Below, piece after piece: positions 13,964-20,995 of a stretch of 21,500 nucleotides of DNA. Numbering within the stretch: position 1 is the first letter of the stretch; each line of letters begins with the position of its first letter. The stretch is from Bacillota bacterium. Its GTDB lineage: Bacteria; Bacillota; Clostridia; Saccharofermentanales; Saccharofermentanaceae. Both the position numbers and the translations under genes were made by a program. The stretch is from assembly GCA_023397475.1 (NCBI GenBank), contig JAEWUD010000032.1, positions 1 through 21,500 of the forward strand. The letters run 5' to 3'. The notes under the pieces are model-generated. The model was not told the origin of the DNA, did not search any database, and was given only the letters and a program-made list of their open reading frames with translations.

Positions 13964-14486
13964 GAAGATGTTTTTTGACACGGATTGCCTGTCATCTTTC
14001 CTATGGGTAGGAAGGGAAGATATTATTCTCCTGCGTTATCACGGACGCATCGTCATACCGGAATATGTATATGACGAATTCTGCCGTCGCGGTGTAGAGC
14101 ACCTACTTCGAATACTCGATAATATGATCCTCACGCGAGCTGTGATCAAGATGAACATCGAACACGGAACCGATGAGGCTAGATTATTCCGGGAACTTAC
14201 GAAGAATCCGCGCAATGGAATGCCTGTGATCGGTAACGGTGAAGCGTCCGCACTTGTTCTTGCGAAGTTCAATCACGGAATCATTGCGAGCAATAACCTG
14301 AAGGATATTACAAATTATGCGCAGGAATTCGACTTACAAATACTTACAACGGCTGATATTTTACGAGAAGCATATGCAACAGAGTACATCACACTATCAG
14401 AAGCAGATGACATCTGGAAGCATATGTTGGCGAAGCGGAGACGACTGCCTGCTTCAAGTTTCAGCGAGTATCTGCGAATGCTGTGA
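13956..14486 (+). CDS. PIN-like (DUF3368-type) putative ribonuclease, third gene of the module
   Basis: The start at ATG 13956 (MTEKMFFDTDCLSSF) overlaps the ImmA gene by 8 bases; ATG 13938 or 13968 are alternatives, and only a weak GAAGAAG precedes it, so coupling to ImmA translation is likely. The 176-residue protein follows the PIN fold order: strand with FFDTD (Asp8/Asp10), IVIPEYVYDEF (Glu41), GNGEASALVLAK (Glu96) and IIASNNLKDITNYA (Asp117), then ILTTADILREA. The position that is usually a second Asp in the DD pair is Asn113/Asn114, so one acidic ligand looks replaced; activity may be altered or use Asp117. PIN proteins are metal-dependent RNases, often toxins. Partnership with an Xre/ImmA pair suggests toxin or effector function. 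Confidence 0.8.
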   Translation: MTEKMFFDTDCLSSFLWVGREDIILLRYHGRIVIPEYVYDEFCRRGVEHLLRILDNMILTRAVIKMNIEHGTDEARLFRELTKNPRNGMPVIGNGEASALVLAKFNHGIIASNNLKDITNYAQEFDLQILTTADILREAYATEYITLSEADDIWKHMLAKRRRLPASSFSEYLRML

Positions 14487-14531
14487 CATTGTTGGATGAA
14501 TGATAAGAGCACCCCCCGAAAGGAGCAACAT

Positions 14532-14999
14532 ATGCTGACGCACGCCCCAACCCCGGAAGACGTCCTCGCCTGGCGCAATATCGCCTCCGAGTATCGCCTG
14601 CGCCTCTCCCCGAACCGCAAGAGCGCCGACGAGATTTCCTCCTATCTCGAATCCCGTTATCCCGTCATCGCCTCCGAAGACCCGCGCCTTCACAACGTTG
14701 TCGCGCAGAATATTTTGTTGAATGATTTTTTCGTGCGAAAAGTACCGCCCGGAGCCAGACTCGATACGCGGGTGTTCCTCCTGTGCAACGAAGGTCCCGG
14801 TAGGATTCTCTATCAGGACCGGGAGGCCATCTACCGGGGAAGTCCCATTATCATCGGTCTAGAGACAAAGAGCCGGTTCTTCCTGGTGGAAGGAAGCTCG
14901 GCGCTTCACGACGAGCTCACAGCTTTCGCCGGACTGGATGCGGACGACTTGGAGAACGATTATTGCGTAGCGGAGTATATCAAGTGCCTCGGAGAGTGA
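14532..14999 (+). CDS. Orphan 155-residue protein downstream of the PIN gene
   Basis: ATG 14532 has AAAGGAG at 14519-14525, 6 bases upstream; an earlier in-frame ATG near 14496 lacks a signal. The product is soluble, with a helical N-terminal half (PTPEDVLAWRNIASEYRLRL, then SYLESRYPVI) and a central strand-rich part (RVFLLCNEGPGRILYQDRE..., SPIIIGLETKSRFFLVEGSS). I do not recognise the family, and no catalytic motif is seen. It begins 45 bases after the PIN stop with no terminator between, so it could be co-transcribed with the Xre-ImmA-PIN module, yet its G+C-rich codon use resembles the rest of the window rather than the module. Membership in the module is therefore open. Confidence 0.7.
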   Translation: MLTHAPTPEDVLAWRNIASEYRLRLSPNRKSADEISSYLESRYPVIASEDPRLHNVVAQNILLNDFFVRKVPPGARLDTRVFLLCNEGPGRILYQDREAIYRGSPIIIGLETKSRFFLVEGSSALHDELTAFAGLDADDLENDYCVAEYIKCLGE

Positions 15000-15014
15000 A
15001 GCGCAAGCGATGGT

Positions 15015-16781
15015 TTACTTCTTGGCTTTCTCGGAAGCGAGCGTGTATTTCTCTGCGTAGCTGTTGAAAAGCTCTGTGAATTCTGCGTCGCTGCCATCTT
15101 TGACATGGCTCAGATACTCGTGCGTATCGAAACTGGTGCGCTCGAGTTCGATGATGCCGACGGCAATGTTGGAGCAATGATCGGAGACGCGTTCGAAATT
15201 GTTCAATAGATTCGAGAAAACAAATCCTAATTGCAGCGTGCAGGCACCAGCCTGCAAACGCTCGACATGGCCGAGCTTGATCTGCTTGATCAGCGAATCG
15301 ATGACTTGCTCGAGTGGCTCGACGCTTGTGGCCAGCTGCAGATCCGTTTCCTCGAATGCCTTTACGGTGATCGTAACGATTTCTTCGATCGCCTGGCTGA
15401 GTACATGTACATCCGCCATTGCTTTACGAGAGAAGGACAGCTCCTTGTCGTGCATTTCGCGGGCAACGTCTGTAAGGTCGAGCGCGTGATCGCCGATTCG
15501 CTCGAAGTCTCCGATGCTGTGCAGAAGCTTGGAGACTTCAATGCTGTCTCGATCGCTCAGTGCTTTGCTCGATACCTTGACAAGATAGGTGCCAAGTTTG
15601 TCTTCATACATGTCGAGCGTCTGCTCTTGCTCGACAACCTCCGCGATCTTCTTCTCGTTGAAGTTCTCCAGCACGGATATCGCAGTTGAAATGGCGTTCT
15701 TGGTGATATACGCCATTTTGACAGCCATATTCTCACTCTCGGCAATCGCAAATGACGGTGTCTGAAGAAGTCTCTCATCAAGGAAAGACGTCTCTTCGTG
15801 GACGTTTATGTCGCGCACGACAAATCTGGCAATTTTCTCAAGCTGTTTCTGGAAGGGAAAGAGGAACAAGGTCGTAAGAACATTGAAGGTGCTGTGGCAG
15901 ATGGCAATGCCGATCGGACTCGCCGCAACATCTGAGATAGCAAATTTGAAAAGAGCATCCAAAATCAAGTAGATCGTAAGGAAAATCGCCGTGCCAAGTA
16001 TGTTGAAGGTGACATGTACGATCGCGACACGTTTGGCGTTCTTGGTAACTCCGATGCTGGAGAGCAGCGCGGTAACGCAGGTGCCGATATTCTGTCCCAT
16101 GATGATCGGGATCGCGACCGCGTACGAGATGCTTCCGGTCATTGTCAGGGCCTGCAAAACGCCGACCGAAGCTGATGAGCTTTGGATTACGGCGGTAAAG
16201 AGCGCGCCGATCAGAACACCGAGAAGCGGGTTTGTGAATATGGTCAGAATACCGGTGAACTCGGGCGAATCCGCCAGCGGACTCACCGCATCACTCATGG
16301 TTTGCATTCCGAACATAAGGACTGCAAAACCGACCATAATCGTTCCGATGTCTTTGTTCCGCTGTTTCTTGGCAACCATGATCAAGATGATGCCGATGAA
16401 GGCCAGTAGGGGGGAGAAAGAAGAGGGTTTGAGCAACTGGACAAAAAAATTATCGCTCTCTATACCGGCAAGGCTAAGAATCCAGGCCGTGAACGTCGTA
16501 CCGATGTTTGAACCCATAACGACGCCGATTGTTCGGGAGAGATCCATAATGCCGGAATTCACCAGACCGACGAGCATAACGGTCAGCGCGGAGGATGATT
16601 GTATGACTGCGGTAACTCCGGCTCCGAGCAGGAGACTCTTTGCCGGATTGGAGGTCATCTTCTTGAGCATTCTCTCAAGTTTGCCGCCTGCGATCTTCGC
16701 GAGACCGTCGGAAAGGACGTGCATTCCATACAGGAAAAGAGCCAGACCTCCGATAAGCGTAATAAATGAAAACACATCCAT
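15015..16781 (-). CDS. Na/Pi-cotransporter family protein with PhoU-like C-terminal domain
   Basis: The 588-residue protein has two inverted Na/Pi-cotransporter repeats in its first 310 residues, each with the signature QSSSA (Gln61 and Gln200), plus SNIGTT and GQNIGTC loops that pair with them. The remaining part (about 340-575) is helical and soluble with two PhoU-like bundles (SKALSDRDSIEVSKLLHSIG, ERIGDHALDLTDVAREMHD and ERVSDHCSNIAVGIIE). This is the bacterial NptA/YjbB-type architecture, moving phosphate across the cytoplasmic membrane with sodium; E. coli YjbB acts as an exporter. Direction here is unknown. Start at 16781 has a G-rich GGGGGA signal just upstream. No pst or pho genes are nearby. 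It converges with the orphan gene, stops 15 bases apart. Confidence 0.93.
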   Translation of the reverse strand: MDVFSFITLIGGLALFLYGMHVLSDGLAKIAGGKLERMLKKMTSNPAKSLLLGAGVTAVIQSSSALTVMLVGLVNSGIMDLSRTIGVVMGSNIGTTFTAWILSLAGIESDNFFVQLLKPSSFSPLLAFIGIILIMVAKKQRNKDIGTIMVGFAVLMFGMQTMSDAVSPLADSPEFTGILTIFTNPLLGVLIGALFTAVIQSSSASVGVLQALTMTGSISYAVAIPIIMGQNIGTCVTALLSSIGVTKNAKRVAIVHVTFNILGTAIFLTIYLILDALFKFAISDVAASPIGIAICHSTFNVLTTLFLFPFQKQLEKIARFVVRDINVHEETSFLDERLLQTPSFAIAESENMAVKMAYITKNAISTAISVLENFNEKKIAEVVEQEQTLDMYEDKLGTYLVKVSSKALSDRDSIEVSKLLHSIGDFERIGDHALDLTDVAREMHDKELSFSRKAMADVHVLSQAIEEIVTITVKAFEETDLQLATSVEPLEQVIDSLIKQIKLGHVERLQAGACTLQLGFVFSNLLNNFERVSDHCSNIAVGIIELERTSFDTHEYLSHVKDGSDAEFTELFNSYAEKYTLASEKAKK

Positions 16782-17028
16782 AACGAGTCCCCCGTAAGCC
16801 TGATTTCATCTATTTATAACACACGATTGCTAGTAAGAGAAAGAAAAGTCTGCTACATCAAGAATTCTTATAGAAATTTTCTGTGTGTAAGGACATAAAT
16901 TGCGTCCCCGACATGCGTTATAATAGATATCATGAATCGTAACGCGTGGGGACATCCATCGCCTCGCGCGAAATAAATGCGGAAGCATTTGCATCACACC
17001 ACGAGTAAAGAACACGGAGGAACACGAT
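16782..17028. other. Divergent intergenic region with a TATAAT box
   Basis: Between the Na/Pi transporter and the NIPSNAP gene. TATAAT at 16919-16924 could drive the plus-strand gene, but no -35 of good spacing is seen (TTGCGT at 16900 is only 13 bases away). GTCCCC and GGGGAC flank it at about 40 bases. On the minus strand a TATAAA (16822-16817) is the best -10 for the transporter. Confidence 0.35.
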
Positions 17029-17358
17029 ATGATCTATGAACTCAGAATTTACCATATGCACCCGGGCCGTCTACCGGCTATACATAAGCGTTTCAGCGAA
17101 GTCACGCTCGAGATGTTCAAGAAGCACGGCATCAAGGTTTGCGATTTTTTCGAGAACGCGGACGGGCAGGAGACGATCTACTACATCTGCGAATTTCGCG
17201 ACCAACAGCACAGCGACGAGGCCTTCGCCGCATTTAGCGCAGATCCGGAATGGGTCGCCGCCTATCACGCCTCGATCGAGGACGGCGGCCCCATCGTCGA
17301 CAGGATCGAGAGCATCTACATGAACCGCGTTCCCTACATCACACCGAACTGGGGCTGA
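17029..17358 (+). CDS. NIPSNAP-family protein
   Basis: ATG 17029 follows GGAGG at 17016-17020 with 8-base spacing. The 109-residue protein opens MIYELRIYHMHPGRLPAIHKRF, the hallmark start of NIPSNAP / dimeric alpha-beta barrel proteins (YELR.Y...PG....), and contains FFENADGQETIYYICEFRD and the C-terminal NRVPYITPNW. Length is normal for a single domain. These small ferredoxin-like barrels form dimers; bacterial members have no agreed function, some being linked to metabolic or oxidoreductase operons. The neighbouring lipoprotein gene begins about 150 bases later with its own ribosome binding site, so a functional link is not implied. Confidence 0.9.
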   Translation: MIYELRIYHMHPGRLPAIHKRFSEVTLEMFKKHGIKVCDFFENADGQETIYYICEFRDQQHSDEAFAAFSADPEWVAAYHASIEDGGPIVDRIESIYMNRVPYITPNWG

Positions 17359-17506
17359 CAGGTTCATCCATAGCAAATAGTACAAGAAACACTGCGCATT
17401 TTACATTCTTTTCGCGAACAACGATTGCTATGCTGTTGGCATGAGTAAGACGAGGGATGTGGGACGCATTCCCGCGGCTCCTGATATTCCATAAGGAGAC
17501 GAAACC

Positions 17507-18364
17507 ATGAGAAGAGTTACGTTACCTGCACTTCTGTTAACTGCCCTGCTACTGGCCGGCTGTACCGCCGCCGCCCCCGCGACAAGTGCCACGGAGGCCA
17601 CCACGGCCGCCCCGACACAGGCCACCACCGCTACTACCGAAGCTACGACCGTCGAGACGACAGCTCCGCAGCCGACGCTGCCGCCGAATACATCCGGCAA
17701 GGTCGAGATCCGCACGATCTCGAACAGCGCGACCTATCCCTACAACTCCTATCTGATCACATCGTCCAACAACGAGACGGTTGTCCTTGACCCGACCGAA
17801 ATGCCGACGGCAGACAAGCTCCTTCTGACCCCGATCCTGATCACGTCGACGCACAACCACGGCGACCACAACGACGCGCTTTTCACGGACGCCTGCACCT
17901 GCGAGAAGATCCTGTACACGGCGGCCGACCTCACCGTAGGTGATTTTCACGTCTACACAATCGGCTCCTCCCACAGCAAGAACTTCGTCAAAGACCCGCC
18001 GGACAACATGATCATCGTCTATGAAGTAAACGGCCTGCGTATCGCTCACATGGGCGACATCGGCCAGGAAGCCCTCCTCGAGGACCAGCTCGCGGCGCTC
18101 GGCGAGATCGACATCGCAATCATGCAATTCGAGAACGGCTACTCCAACATGGACCTCGTGAACGATAAGGGCTTCGAACTCATGGAACAGCTGAACCCCA
18201 AGATCATCATCCCGACGCATTACAGCCAGGTCGGTGTCGAAGAAATGGTCGAGCGCTACGGCGAAGTCACCTATTTCGACGACATCCTCGCGATCTCCAA
18301 AGACGATCTGCCCGAGGACACGATGAACGTGTACATTATTGAGAATAACTTCCTGTATAAATAA
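17507..18364 (+). CDS. Metallo-beta-lactamase-fold lipoprotein (UlaG-like)
   Basis: ATG 17507 follows AAGGAGA at 17493-17499. The 285-residue protein begins with a classic lipoprotein signal (MRRVTLPALLLTALLLAGC; lipobox LAGC, Cys19), then an Ala/Thr/Glu-rich linker of about 40 residues, then a metallo-beta-lactamase domain: HxHxDH (His116, His118, Asp120, His121), His156, Asp184 in HMGDIGQ and His238 in PTHYSQ. All metal ligands expected for the UlaG/RNase Z-like branch are present. Members are hydrolases acting on lactones, phosphodiesters or acyl compounds; the substrate is unknown. Being outside the membrane is odd, as UlaG-like enzymes are mostly cytosolic. A good terminator follows 90 bases after the stop. 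Confidence 0.92.
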   Translation: MRRVTLPALLLTALLLAGCTAAAPATSATEATTAAPTQATTATTEATTVETTAPQPTLPPNTSGKVEIRTISNSATYPYNSYLITSSNNETVVLDPTEMPTADKLLLTPILITSTHNHGDHNDALFTDACTCEKILYTAADLTVGDFHVYTIGSSHSKNFVKDPPDNMIIVYEVNGLRIAHMGDIGQEALLEDQLAALGEIDIAIMQFENGYSNMDLVNDKGFELMEQLNPKIIIPTHYSQVGVEEMVERYGEVTYFDDILAISKDDLPEDTMNVYIIENNFLYK

Positions 18365-18453
18365 GGGCGAAAAGCAGAGAGCAGGAACTTCGCGTGACAG
18401 ACTAAGGCGCGAGGGGGCGGGCGCCGCGGGTCAAACCGAACATCAGAAGATTC

Positions 18454-18489
18454 AAACACCCGTCATTTCAGATAAAATGGCGGGTGTTT
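18454..18489 (+). terminator. Rho-independent terminator after the metallo-hydrolase lipoprotein
   Basis: AAACACCCGTCATTT and AAATGGCGGGTGTTT pair over 15 bp with one T-G wobble around a 6-base loop, followed by the end of a T run. The arms end in A and T tracts, so it could work for either strand. The T-run flows into the iterated octamer (18487-18494). Confidence 0.75.
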
Positions 18490-18611
18490 TCGCGTGGGTT
18501 GGAATTGCAAGGAGTGGGCGACGGATGGGGAGATTGCATGCTGTGATGGTAGTTCCGATCCCGAGTGGCGGAGCACAAAATTTCTGCGAAAAGGAGCTCT
18601 GTGATGCTAAA

Positions 18612-18850
18612 TTTTATAGAATTACAGCCTAAATGCTTAATTTTGACGATTTAGGCGGTAATCATTGAAGAAAAATAGGCCATTTTCGAGGAATTTGCAG
18701 TATAGGCATATCTATTATCAAGGAAATCAATCTATAAGTATAATAATCATCGAATAAAAAACCCGTATTCACACACTCGAATACCGCCTAGAATCGAAAA
18801 ATTGACGATCTAGGCTGTAAATTTCATTGATAACTCTCAATGAGAATAAT
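18612..18850. repeat. Non-coding repeat element, copy A (two hairpins 159 bp apart)
   Basis: Together with copy B (20996-21260) this element shares an arrangement: first stem GCCTAAAT/ATTTAGGC (18627-18656), conserved GGTAATCATTGA, an A/T-rich centre with TATCTA and ATAATCATCGA, then TTCACACACTCG, TACCGCCTAGA/TCTAGGC (second stem 18786-18815) and TAAATTTCATTGATA. The starts of the two stems are 159 bp apart in both copies. No open frame runs through it. The stretch 18495-18611 before it holds nothing recognised. Confidence 0.85.
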
Positions 18851-18977
18851 ATCATTACAAAATTACCCGCTTGTCTGGCTTCAGAAAGATAAAACGGCAA
18901 TCATTACAAAATTACCCGCCTGTCTGGTTTCAGAATGAATAAAAAGGCAATTATTGCGAAATTACCCGCTAGTCCAG
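18851..18977. repeat. 49/50-bp tandem repeat, two and a half units
   Basis: Units at 18851-18899, 18900-18949 and 18950-18977 each start AT(C/T)ATT(A/G)C, share AAATTACCCGC, and units 1 and 2 share TGTCTGG(C/T)TTCAGAA. The repeat joins directly to copy A of the larger element; in copy B only the first part (ATCATTACAAAAA) is found. The remaining 18978-19080 contains no recognised feature apart from a small CTTTTC/GAAAAG stem downstream of the next gene. Confidence 0.85.
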
Positions 18978-19080
18978 TTGCCTGCCTCCAATCAGATCGC
19001 TTTTGGCTCTATACCGCTGCGGCTTCGTATGCCCCAACACCTGTTATCTCTTTTCCCGAAAAGGCGTCCTATCGCTCCGG

Positions 19081-19806
19081 TCATTCCGAACGCGCGCTCC
19101 CAGAATCCTGTACTTGTTTGCCGTTTGGGGGCGGCTCTTTCGCTCCTTTGATCATCAGCCATAGGCTCAGGGAGAGTTCCGCGGCGAAGCTCACGGCGAG
19201 TCCCGGCACGGTGATGAAGGCAAGGTCCGGGAGGAGAGCTGATTGGAGGAACCACAGGAGGACGCCAAAGCAGTCGGCGATCAGCAGTATCCCGAGCCAT
19301 TTGGGGAGGAAGTCGGACCGATAGACGAGGAGGCCGAGGGGGCAGAGCCATGAGCCGAAGAAGATCTGGGCGATATTGAAGCCGCTCTTATGCAGGTTGA
19401 GAGAGAGGAGATTGAACGTGCTCAGCTGGGTCGGGGAGAAGGCATTCTGGAGATCTTGGCTGCCCGCGGTCAACATGGGCGTGAAGGTGTAGAGCAGGCT
19501 GCAGCACTGGACCGCCACGCCAGCCGCATTGAGTAGGAGAAAGAGCAATGCGATATTCTTGTCGACGGATTTCAACAGAACGTAGAGAGCCCAGGCCGCC
19601 ATGAGGAACAGGACAGCGGAGATCAGATCGATCACGGAGCTGATGCGCAGAAGCCACTCATAATCCCGCAGATGCTCGGCGGTCTTCGTCGCGTCGGCGT
19701 ATATCAGGAGATTGGAACGCACGGCGCCGGCAATGACGCAGGTCAGGAAGAAAGCGAAGTAGAAGAATCCGGCTCTTTTCGCGTCTTTGCTTCTTGAGAA
19801 CTCCAT
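19081..19806 (-). CDS. DUF4386 family membrane protein
   Basis: Start at 19806 (MEFSRSKDAKRAGFFYF) has AGGAGG on the minus strand (19817-19812) with 5-base spacing. The 241-residue protein has six hydrophobic helices: FFYFAFFLTCVIAGAV, ISSVIDLISAVLFLMAAWALY, ALLFLLLNAAGVAVQCCSLLY, a central helix pair around FGSWLCPLGLLVYRSDFLPKW, GILLIADCFGVLLWF, and a last one ending in a charged tail. The pattern FGxWLxPLGxLVYRSxFLPxxLGxLL is the diagnostic phrase of DUF4386 proteins. Function is unknown; they often sit beside transcriptional regulators. Here a TetR gene is divergent and the promoter carries its likely operator, so expression is probably induced by a ligand of that regulator. Confidence 0.92.
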   Translation of the reverse strand: MEFSRSKDAKRAGFFYFAFFLTCVIAGAVRSNLLIYADATKTAEHLRDYEWLLRISSVIDLISAVLFLMAAWALYVLLKSVDKNIALLFLLLNAAGVAVQCCSLLYTFTPMLTAGSQDLQNAFSPTQLSTFNLLSLNLHKSGFNIAQIFFGSWLCPLGLLVYRSDFLPKWLGILLIADCFGVLLWFLQSALLPDLAFITVPGLAVSFAAELSLSLWLMIKGAKEPPPNGKQVQDSGSARSE

Positions 19807-19847
19807 AAAAACCTCCTCAAGTTGCTTTCGAATTTGTGATAGATTAA

Positions 19848-19876
19848 ACTATACGGTGCAAATTAGTTGTTGTCAA
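19848..19876 (-). promoter_or_regulatory. Promoter of the DUF4386 gene
   Basis: On the minus strand: perfect TTGACA (19876-19871), 17-base spacer, TATAGT (19853-19848). The half-site CGGTGCAA (19854-19861) fills the spacer next to the -10 box. Confidence 0.8.
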
Positions 19877-19901
19877 GAATATATTGCACCGATCAGTGCA
19901 A
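19854..19901. promoter_or_regulatory. TetR-type operators in the divergent promoter region
   Basis: A palindrome TTGCACCGATCAGTGCAA (19884-19901) has 6-base arms TTGCAC/GTGCAA. A third half-site CGGTGCAA lies inside the DUF4386 promoter spacer at 19854-19861, about three helical turns away. This arrangement suits the neighbouring TetR protein. A plus-strand promoter for TetR itself is not clear; TATATT at 19880 is the best -10. Confidence 0.7.
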
Positions 19902-19920
19902 AATAAATTGCCCTAAAAAT

Positions 19921-19946
19921 CGGCGAAAAATGGCCGGTTTTCGCCG
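19921..19946 (+). other. 9-bp hairpin in the TetR leader
   Basis: CGGCGAAAA (19921-19929) and TTTTCGCCG (19938-19946) pair perfectly around ATGGCCGG. It lies about 100 bases before the TetR start codon, in the presumed leader. Role unknown. Confidence 0.6.
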
Positions 19947-20049
19947 GATGAAAATCGCTCCACACGGCAAATTCCCAATCGCCCCATTCGGCGGACCACA
20001 ATATGTCCCGAACGTCGTCAAAAAAGCCCCACACAACGGAGGAACTCTT

Positions 20050-20688
20050 ATGGACGAGACCCGGAAGCCTAGGAAGAAACGCGACACCAGCCAGAAACGT
20101 CGAGCGATCCTGGAAGGCGCGATCGCCGTTTTCACAAAATACGGCTTTGAAGCATCAAGCATGGATCACATCGCGGACGTAGCGGGAGTGGCGAAACGCA
20201 CCATCTATAACCATTTTTCCAGCAAAGAGGTGCTTTTCGAGGAGATTGTGAGGGACTTCCTACAGCAGCGTGACAAGATCAAACCCATCCGCTATGACGC
20301 GGCGCAGCCCATCGCGGATCAGTTGAAGGAGTTCGCTCGCGCGGAGCTCTTCCTGATCAACGATCCCGTCCGCAGGAGTCTGTCCAAGCTCCTCACCTCC
20401 GTTTTCCTGATGGATATCGGTTTCGGCCGGGCCACCCGCAGCCAGTTCTCACCCTACAGCGCATTCCTCCAGTGGCTCCAAAACGCCAAAGACGACAACA
20501 AAATCGCCTTCTCCTCACCGGAACTCGCCGCGCGCGTCTTCTACGGCATGGTCGAGGGCTTGTTGACCTACCCGGCGTTATTCACAGATGGCGAGAGCTT
20601 GAAGAGCTCGGAGCCTCTGCTCGACGAGCTGATCGTCACCTATTTGGCGCGATACGGGGTCGTTGGGGAGGATGACTCGGGTATGTAG
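20050..20688 (+). CDS. TetR/AcrR family transcriptional regulator
   Basis: The ATG at 20050 is chosen over the longer frame because GGAGG at 20038-20042 lies 7 bases upstream and the product then begins with the usual charged leader (MDETRKPRKKRD). The 212-residue protein has the TetR DNA-binding domain at about residues 16-62 (RRAILEGAIAVFTKYGFEAS, then MDHIADVAGVAKRTIYNHF and SSKEVLFEEIV, where the recognition helix is VAKRTIYNHF). The helical C-terminal half binds an unknown hydrophobic ligand and forms dimers (AcrR-type C-terminal region with GMVEGLLTYPALF). It is divergent from the DUF4386 gene and the TTGCAC palindrome between them is its probable operator. It likely represses the DUF4386 gene and itself. 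Confidence 0.93.
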   Translation: MDETRKPRKKRDTSQKRRAILEGAIAVFTKYGFEASSMDHIADVAGVAKRTIYNHFSSKEVLFEEIVRDFLQQRDKIKPIRYDAAQPIADQLKEFARAELFLINDPVRRSLSKLLTSVFLMDIGFGRATRSQFSPYSAFLQWLQNAKDDNKIAFSSPELAARVFYGMVEGLLTYPALFTDGESLKSSEPLLDELIVTYLARYGVVGEDDSGM

Positions 20689-20995
20689 CGTATAGAGGTG
20701 CGCGAAAAGTGGCGGGAGAGTTGAGATGAAGCGGTCGTATTTTCGCGAATAGTGGCGGGCAGAAGTGAGGCGTATTAAGGTGCGCGAAAAGTAGCGGGCA
20801 GACGACGTCATTCCGGGGGAAGAGGGAGCATGTCGATTGCGAGTCGCGAGAGGCCTGGCGCCGGAGATTGTTGCTGTTTCGGTCGGGGTATTTGATCGGT
20901 GATTGTACTTCGGGGGCATCAGAAGTTACGTAAGATGGATCGTTTCGAACCGGTCTTCATCGACAGGCGTTTCGACGCGTTGCCGCGTGTTGGAG
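20689..20995. other. 307-bp intergenic stretch with three copies of an octamer-containing repeat
   Basis: No gene is supported; an antisense frame across 20578-20919 has no ribosome binding site or recognisable product. It contains the three-copy repeat described next. The rest, 20803-20995, shows nothing recognised. Confidence 0.5.
20696..20802. repeat. Three short direct repeats built on CGCGAA(A/T)AGTGGCGGG
   Basis: CGCGAA starts at 20701, 20744 and 20783 (spacing 43 and 39). Units 1 and 3 share AGGTGCGCGAAAAGT before GGCGGG or AGCGGG; unit 2 has TTTTCGCGAATAGT. Each unit includes one copy of the iterated octamer of the window, and the three copies follow the TetR stop. Confidence 0.75.

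Noticed and set aside
15991..16797. 268-codon plus-strand frame opposite the Na/Pi transporter
   Set aside because: Complement of the QSSSA-containing transporter gene; Pro/Met/Ile pattern is that of a shadow frame.
19867..20049. 61-residue N-terminal extension of the TetR protein
   Set aside because: It would include the operator and the leader hairpin. The GGAGG at 20038 and the normal TetR length support the start at 20050.
20578..20919. 113-codon minus-strand frame after the TetR gene
   Set aside because: No ribosome binding site, no recognisable domain, and it overlaps the TetR end and the short repeats.
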